Source: Candidatus Harrisonbacteria bacterium
GTDB taxonomy: Bacteria; Patescibacteriota; Minisyncoccia; UBA6257; 1-14-0-10-44-23
Assembly: GCA_023244975.1 (NCBI GenBank)
Contig: JAHFLG010000030.1
Coordinates: 3,641-12,090 of the forward strand
Reading direction: 5' to 3'
DNA length: 8,450 nucleotides
Below are positions 5,365 to 8,450 of this stretch, piece after piece. Every line of letters begins with the position of its first letter. The first letter of the stretch is position 1. A model generated the notes under the pieces. The model worked only from the letters and a program-made list of their open reading frames with translations. It had not been told where the DNA came from and ran no database searches. The translations under genes and the position numbers were made by a program.

Positions 5365-6555
5365 GTGACGCGGCGTGAACGAAAGCTTTCGATTGGACTT
5401 GCTCTCACTGCTGTAGCAGCAGTGATTTTTTTATTTGTTATTACTGACAATGTTATTGAGGCGCCGGGAGGGAGTCTATTGCATCAAGCGGTTACTAATT
5501 TGAAGAATGTTATTGCTCCGGCTCCAAATATCGACATCGGTCCCCAGCAGGCTCTTGCTAATCCGCCGGCAGTCATCAAAGCTATCTACTCAACCAACTG
5601 GTCAGCAGCGAGCGAAAAGAAGATTCAGTATTTTTTAAATCTGTTAAATACCACCGAACTCAACGCCATAGTCATTGATATCAAAGATTATACGGGCGTC
5701 ATTACGTGGCCGACGATAATTCCGCGGATCAACGTCTTGATCAAACGGTTTCACGACGCGAATGTGTACGTGATCGGCAGAATTGCGGTGTTTCAGGATG
5801 GAGTTTTAGTTAAGGTGCGGCCGGATTTGGCGTTGCACTCTAGCTCGACTGGCGCGGTATGGGGCGACCGGAAAAATGTTCACTGGCTCGATACCGCGAG
5901 CCAGGACGTCTGGGATTACAACGTTCAGATCGCCAAGGATGCGCTCAGTCGTGGCTTTGATGAAATAAATTTTGATTACATCCGGTTTCCGTCGGACGGC
6001 AATATTTCAGATATCAGGTATCCGTTTTATGATCGCGTCACTCCTAAACCGACCGTGCTGCATAAGTTTTTTGGGTATATGCGATCACAGCTTCCCAGTG
6101 CCCGACTGTCGGCTGATCTGTTTGGCGAGGCGACGTATACCGATGAAAGCGGGATCGGCCAGCGCATGAAAGACGCTCTTGGTGAATTTGATGCGATCGC
6201 GCCGATGGTGTATCCGTCGCACTATGCCAACGGATTCCGTGACCACCCGAATCCGGCGCTTGCGCCCTACGACGTCGTCCATTATTCCTTAGACCAGGCG
6301 CTATGGAAGGCGTTGCAATATGAAAAAACTGCACCCACGAGCACACCGAGAACCGCAACCTACCGGCCGTGGCTCCAGGATTTTAGTCTGGGCGCCACGT
6401 ATACTGCCGACATGGTTCGCGCGCAGATCCAAGCCCTTGATGATTTAAATGCGAGTTCGTCCGCCTCTGGCGGATTCAGTGAACCGCTCATCTCCGGTTG
6501 GATGCTCTGGAACGCCGAGAACGTCTACACTAAAGCCGCACTCCTGCCGGAGTAG
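5365..6555 (+). CDS. Putative glycoside hydrolase, DUF4015 family, membrane-anchored
   Basis: A 396-residue protein with a GTG start. Residues 8-27 form an N-terminal signal anchor after basic MTRRERK, so the domain faces outside. A TIM-barrel glycosidase-like domain follows: IKAIYSTNWSA (71-81), TELNAIVIDIKDYTG (97-111), VYVIGRIAVFQD (134-145), DVWDYNVQIAKDA (181-193), GFDEINFDYIRFPSDG (197-212), ADLFG (250-254), IAPMVYPSHYANG (278-290) and GWMLWNAENVY (378-388). The acidic residues in EINFDYIRFP are the likely active-site area. Family members are labelled putative glycoside hydrolases; the substrate is unknown, with cell-wall or exopolysaccharide sugars plausible. Residues 366-370 (SASGG) come from a palindromic insertion also seen in scpA. 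GTG 5365 is preferred because it lies six bases after an extended -10. Confidence 0.88.
   Translation: MTRRERKLSIGLALTAVAAVIFLFVITDNVIEAPGGSLLHQAVTNLKNVIAPAPNIDIGPQQALANPPAVIKAIYSTNWSAASEKKIQYFLNLLNTTELNAIVIDIKDYTGVITWPTIIPRINVLIKRFHDANVYVIGRIAVFQDGVLVKVRPDLALHSSSTGAVWGDRKNVHWLDTASQDVWDYNVQIAKDALSRGFDEINFDYIRFPSDGNISDIRYPFYDRVTPKPTVLHKFFGYMRSQLPSARLSADLFGEATYTDESGIGQRMKDALGEFDAIAPMVYPSHYANGFRDHPNPALAPYDVVHYSLDQALWKALQYEKTAPTSTPRTATYRPWLQDFSLGATYTADMVRAQIQALDDLNASSSASGGFSEPLISGWMLWNAENVYTKAALLPE
6460..6474. repeat. TCCGCC/GGCGGA palindrome in the glycoside-hydrolase gene
   Basis: TCCGCC-TCT-GGCGGA is a perfect 6-bp inverted repeat with a 3-base loop. It is read in frame as Ser-Ala-Ser-Gly-Gly (residues 366-370), in a low-complexity loop just before the conserved GWMLWNA. 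The same module in the same frame occurs in scpA. Confidence 0.75.
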
Positions 6556-6560
6556 TGCGG
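6536..6560 (+). other. Hairpin across the glycoside-hydrolase stop codon
   Basis: CCGCACT (6536-6542) pairs perfectly with AGTGCGG (6554-6560), with the TAG stop in the 3' part. An alternative stem is ACTCC (6540-6544) with GGAGT (6549-6553). No T-run follows, so it is not a standard intrinsic terminator. It lies directly upstream of the scpA -10. Confidence 0.4.
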
Positions 6561-6575
6561 GGCGAGTGCTAGGCA

Positions 6576-6584
6576 TGATATAAT
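6576..6584 (+). promoter_or_regulatory. Extended -10 promoter of scpA-scpB-S11
   Basis: TGA-TATAAT is a perfect extended -10 ending six bases before ATG 6591, so transcription should start at or beside the A of the start codon. No -35 match or Shine-Dalgarno sequence was found. This probably drives all three overlapping genes. Confidence 0.65.
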
Positions 6585-6590
6585 CGCAGC

Positions 6591-7340
6591 ATGTTTGAAG
6601 TACGACAGGAGGCATTTAACGGCCCGCTCTACAAGCTCCTTGAACTTATTGAGGAGCAGAAACTCGAGATAACTACCGTTAACCTTGCAAAAGTCACCGA
6701 GGATTTTATTCATTACATACAAGGCCTTGGTGAGACCATAGATTCGGCCGTACTTTCGGATTTTATTGTTGTGGCCGCGCGGCTGCTCGTTATTAAGTCA
6801 AAAGTGCTCCTGCCTTCACTCGAACTGAGCCAAGAGGAAGAGGGCGATATTCTCGATCTCGAACAGCGGCTGAAAATTTACCGAGAATTTTCCGCCAAAG
6901 GCGGATCCGCCTCCGGCGGAAAATCCGCAGCACAACATATTGTGGAATTGTGGAATCGTAATCAGATCGGATACGGCCGACCGTTGCTAGCCAGTCTTGG
7001 AGAGCAGTCATTTTTCTATCCTTCGAAACAGATTACCACGGCGCGACTTGAGAACGCCATGGTTTCACTCTTTGCGGTGCTCCAAGGTCTTATTCCAGAA
7101 ATCAAGCACGTGAAGATGACGGTAATCACGTTGCAGGAAAAAATTGCCGAGCTGACTCAGAGGCTTACGCAGGCGAGCACCATTACTATGAAGGGTCGTG
7201 CCAGTAAAGAAGAAAAGCAGGAAATCATCGTATTATTTTTGGCGGTACTCCACATGCTCGCGGCGCGAACGTTGCAGGTTGAACAAACCGACATGTTTTC
7301 TGATATAGTAGTAACCAAGACTCAACCCGAAAACCTATGA
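6591..7340 (+). CDS. scpA: Segregation and condensation protein A
   Basis: The 249-residue kleisin subunit of the Smc-ScpAB condensin, which bridges Smc heads and compacts and segregates the chromosome in the cytoplasm. The N-terminal Smc-binding region has the family pattern FNGPLYKLLELIEEQKLEIT (9-28), a variant of F-GPLDLLL-LI, then VVAARLLVIKSKVLLP (60-75). The C-terminal winged-helix region includes EIIVLFLAVLHMLAARTLQVEQTDMFSDI (211-239). The helix LEQRLKIYREFSA (90-102) is interrupted by KGGSASGGKS, encoded by a palindromic DNA insertion at 6887-6928; the family normally runs on from Y--F to an Ala-Ala pair and Leu. Length is otherwise typical. Its TGA overlaps the scpB ATG. Transcription likely begins at the ATG. 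Confidence 0.95.
   Translation: MFEVRQEAFNGPLYKLLELIEEQKLEITTVNLAKVTEDFIHYIQGLGETIDSAVLSDFIVVAARLLVIKSKVLLPSLELSQEEEGDILDLEQRLKIYREFSAKGGSASGGKSAAQHIVELWNRNQIGYGRPLLASLGEQSFFYPSKQITTARLENAMVSLFAVLQGLIPEIKHVKMTVITLQEKIAELTQRLTQASTITMKGRASKEEKQEIIVLFLAVLHMLAARTLQVEQTDMFSDIVVTKTQPENL
6887..6928. repeat. Compound GGCGGA/TCCGCC palindromic element inserted in scpA
   Basis: Two hairpin modules lie head to head: TCCGCC-AAA-GGCGGA (6891-6905) and TCCGCC-TCC-GGCGGA (6906-6920). Together with flanking T and A runs, 6887-6924 is one 38-bp palindrome centred on GGATCC, with only two unpaired positions. A further TCCGC (6924-6928) can pair with GCGGA (6916-6920). TCCGC at both 6891-6895 and 6924-6928 looks like a duplicated target. 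Removing one copy plus the insert deletes 33 bp (11 codons) and keeps frame. Confidence 0.8.
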
Positions 7341-7903
7341 ACAACCTGACAGCTCAACTAGAGGCACTTCTATATATATATGGAGATCCGATTGAAAGTG
7401 TTAAGGCGGCTCAGACGTTGGGTATCAAACCTGAGGAACTAGAAGCCGCAGCCAAGGCTCTTCAGGAATCACTTGCCAGCGAAGGACGGGGACTAGTGCT
7501 GATGATTCACGATGGAAAATTGCAAATGACAACGAAGCCGGAGTTTTCTGGACTGCTTGAAAAAGTCATGAAGGCGGAGTTGCATGAGTCGCTCACTCCC
7601 GCGAGCCTAGAGACCCTTGCCATTATCGCCTATGCCTCACCGATCGGTAGAGCAGAAGTTGATTATATCCGTGGCGTAAACTCGAGCTATACGCTGCGTG
7701 CGCTTTCTATTCGCGGACTGATTGACCGCCACCCCGACCCGAAGCGCGGCAATGCCTATCAGTATGGTCCGAGTTTTGACCTGCTCAAACACATGGGAAT
7801 GTATAAACTTGAGAATTTGCCGGAGTATGAAAAATTTCGTTCCTTGGCGCACTCGATTCGTTCTGCTGTTCCCGAAAAATCAGTTGAGCCAACGCAGTCA
7901 TGA
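7337..7903 (+). CDS. scpB: Segregation and condensation protein B
   Basis: A 188-residue ScpA partner in the Smc condensin, made of two winged-helix domains. The N-terminal domain opens with LTAQLEALLYIYGDPIE (4-20). The C-terminal domain has the diagnostic run SLTPASLETLAIIAYASPIGRAEVDYIRGVNSS (85-117), then RALSIRGLIDRH and YQYGPSFDLLKHMGMYKLENLPEY (141-164). These match the usual LS-AALETLAIIAY-QPITR-EI--IRGV pattern. It starts with ATGA overlapping the scpA stop, which implies translational coupling, and it ends in the same kind of overlap with the S11 peptidase gene. Confidence 0.95.
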   Translation: MNNLTAQLEALLYIYGDPIESVKAAQTLGIKPEELEAAAKALQESLASEGRGLVLMIHDGKLQMTTKPEFSGLLEKVMKAELHESLTPASLETLAIIAYASPIGRAEVDYIRGVNSSYTLRALSIRGLIDRHPDPKRGNAYQYGPSFDLLKHMGMYKLENLPEYEKFRSLAHSIRSAVPEKSVEPTQS

Positions 7904-8448
7904 CCACTATGCACGAGCACGCCCGAACATTTTATATTACTATCCTCATCATCTTGATCGTAGTTTTTATCGTGGGTGGATTTCGGTTTGTGACGGATAG
8001 AGCACATGCAGATCCGGCCGTAGTCAGCAGTGTTCATGTCGCAGTGAGGAGTGCTGAGGATGCGGTTGTGCAGCGTCCACCCCTTGTTGATTGGTCAGCC
8101 GGTCTTGTGCGAGAACTGCAGAGCGACACTAATATCTACGCAATCAATGACCATATGCGCTGGCCACTGGCTTCTATCACTAAACTCATGACCGCCGTTG
8201 TGGCACTCGAAACACTCGGTTCAAATCAGGTTGTAACCGTTTCACAAACGGCTGTTGACGTTGAGGGAGTTGCCGGAGGACTTACGGTTGGCAGGCGATA
8301 TACAACAGGCAATTTGATCATCGCGATGATGACTGTCTCCAGTAACGATGCGGCTACTGCGCTGGCAGAGACGTATGATCAATCGGTAGAGACACCAGAG
8401 CAGTTTACCTCGGCGCTTTCAAAAACCGCGTATTTGTGGATGCGATGA
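7900..8448 (+). CDS. D-alanyl-D-alanine carboxypeptidase (S11), ending before the KTG motif
   Basis: The N-terminal part of a low-molecular-weight penicillin-binding protein that trims the terminal D-Ala from peptidoglycan stem peptides outside the membrane. Residues 11-28 are a signal or anchor segment, with a possible cleavage after AHA37. The active-site SxxK is SITK (Ser92, Lys95). The SxN motif is SSN (147-149) in VSSNDAATALAE. The family's third motif, KTG, and roughly 100 or more residues are missing because TGA at 8446-8448 ends the frame after KTAYLWMR. That ending resembles the family's KA--LGMR, with Trp for Gly. The overlapping -1 frame at 8433-8450 reads FVDAMN, close to the family's FV--MN. 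So this may be a frameshifted gene, a sequencing error or a pseudogene; the window edge prevents a decision. It overlaps scpB by ATGA. Confidence 0.75.
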   Translation: MTTMHEHARTFYITILIILIVVFIVGGFRFVTDRAHADPAVVSSVHVAVRSAEDAVVQRPPLVDWSAGLVRELQSDTNIYAINDHMRWPLASITKLMTAVVALETLGSNQVVTVSQTAVDVEGVAGGLTVGRRYTTGNLIIAMMTVSSNDAATALAETYDQSVETPEQFTSALSKTAYLWMR

Positions 8449-8450
8449 AT

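Noticed and set aside
8446..8448. TGA as glycine (code 25, as in Gracilibacteria) to rescue the S11 gene
   Set aside because: scpA, scpB and the thiE-like gene end in TGA at normal family lengths, and two of these stops lie in ATGA overlaps with the next gene, so TGA is a stop here.
1..8450. CRISPR array, integrase or transposase gene, attachment site
   Set aside because: No regularly spaced direct repeats and no recombinase-like protein were found; the only mobile-looking DNA is the non-coding palindromic material reported above.

Overview
The window looks like a small-genome bacterium, most likely a Candidate Phyla Radiation (Patescibacteria, Parcubacteria-like) member. The signs are dense packing, tandem membrane-anchored fibronectin-like surface proteins, a DUF4015-type putative glycoside hydrolase, a very short DnaX, almost no Shine-Dalgarno sequences, and several promoters whose -10 box lies directly before the start codon. 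The taxonomic assignment is inference. TGA is used as a normal stop: thiE-like, scpA and scpB all end in it, twice inside ATGA overlaps.

Layout. 1-302 (+) is the 3' end of a C-terminally anchored surface protein. 361-1101 (+) is a second, related protein with a signal peptide and its own strong promoter. One base later comes an RsuA/RluB/RluF-type pseudouridine synthase (1103-1813, +). It converges on, and overlaps by 11 bp, a small ABM-like protein (1803-2156, -), which follows a ThiD2-like/ThiE fusion (2172-3149, -). Next on the minus strand are a DUF817 membrane protein (3211-3993), a tRNA-Gln(TTG) three bases upstream of it (3997-4067), and a short gamma-type dnaX (4080-5183).

The 181-bp gap 5184-5364 separates dnaX from the divergent glycoside-hydrolase gene (5365-6555, +). 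It holds overlapping divergent promoters and a ~114-bp inverted-repeat element in the dnaX leader. The right end is scpA-scpB-(S11 D,D-carboxypeptidase), joined by ATGA overlaps (6591-8448, +). The last gene stops before its KTG motif, close to the window edge.

Functional grouping. dnaX and scpAB serve replication and chromosome segregation. The S11 peptidase, the glycoside hydrolase and the surface proteins serve the envelope. The pseudouridine synthase and the tRNA serve translation. The thiamine fusion appears to be a salvage activity.

The most unusual signals are these. A GGCGGA/TCCGCC palindromic module is inserted in frame in both scpA and the glycoside hydrolase, encoding Ser-Ala-Ser-Gly-Gly each time. 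The mobile-looking inverted-repeat element could sequester the dnaX ribosome-binding site. There is a pattern of leaderless or near-leaderless starts, including an ORF that would be freed by tRNA 3' processing.
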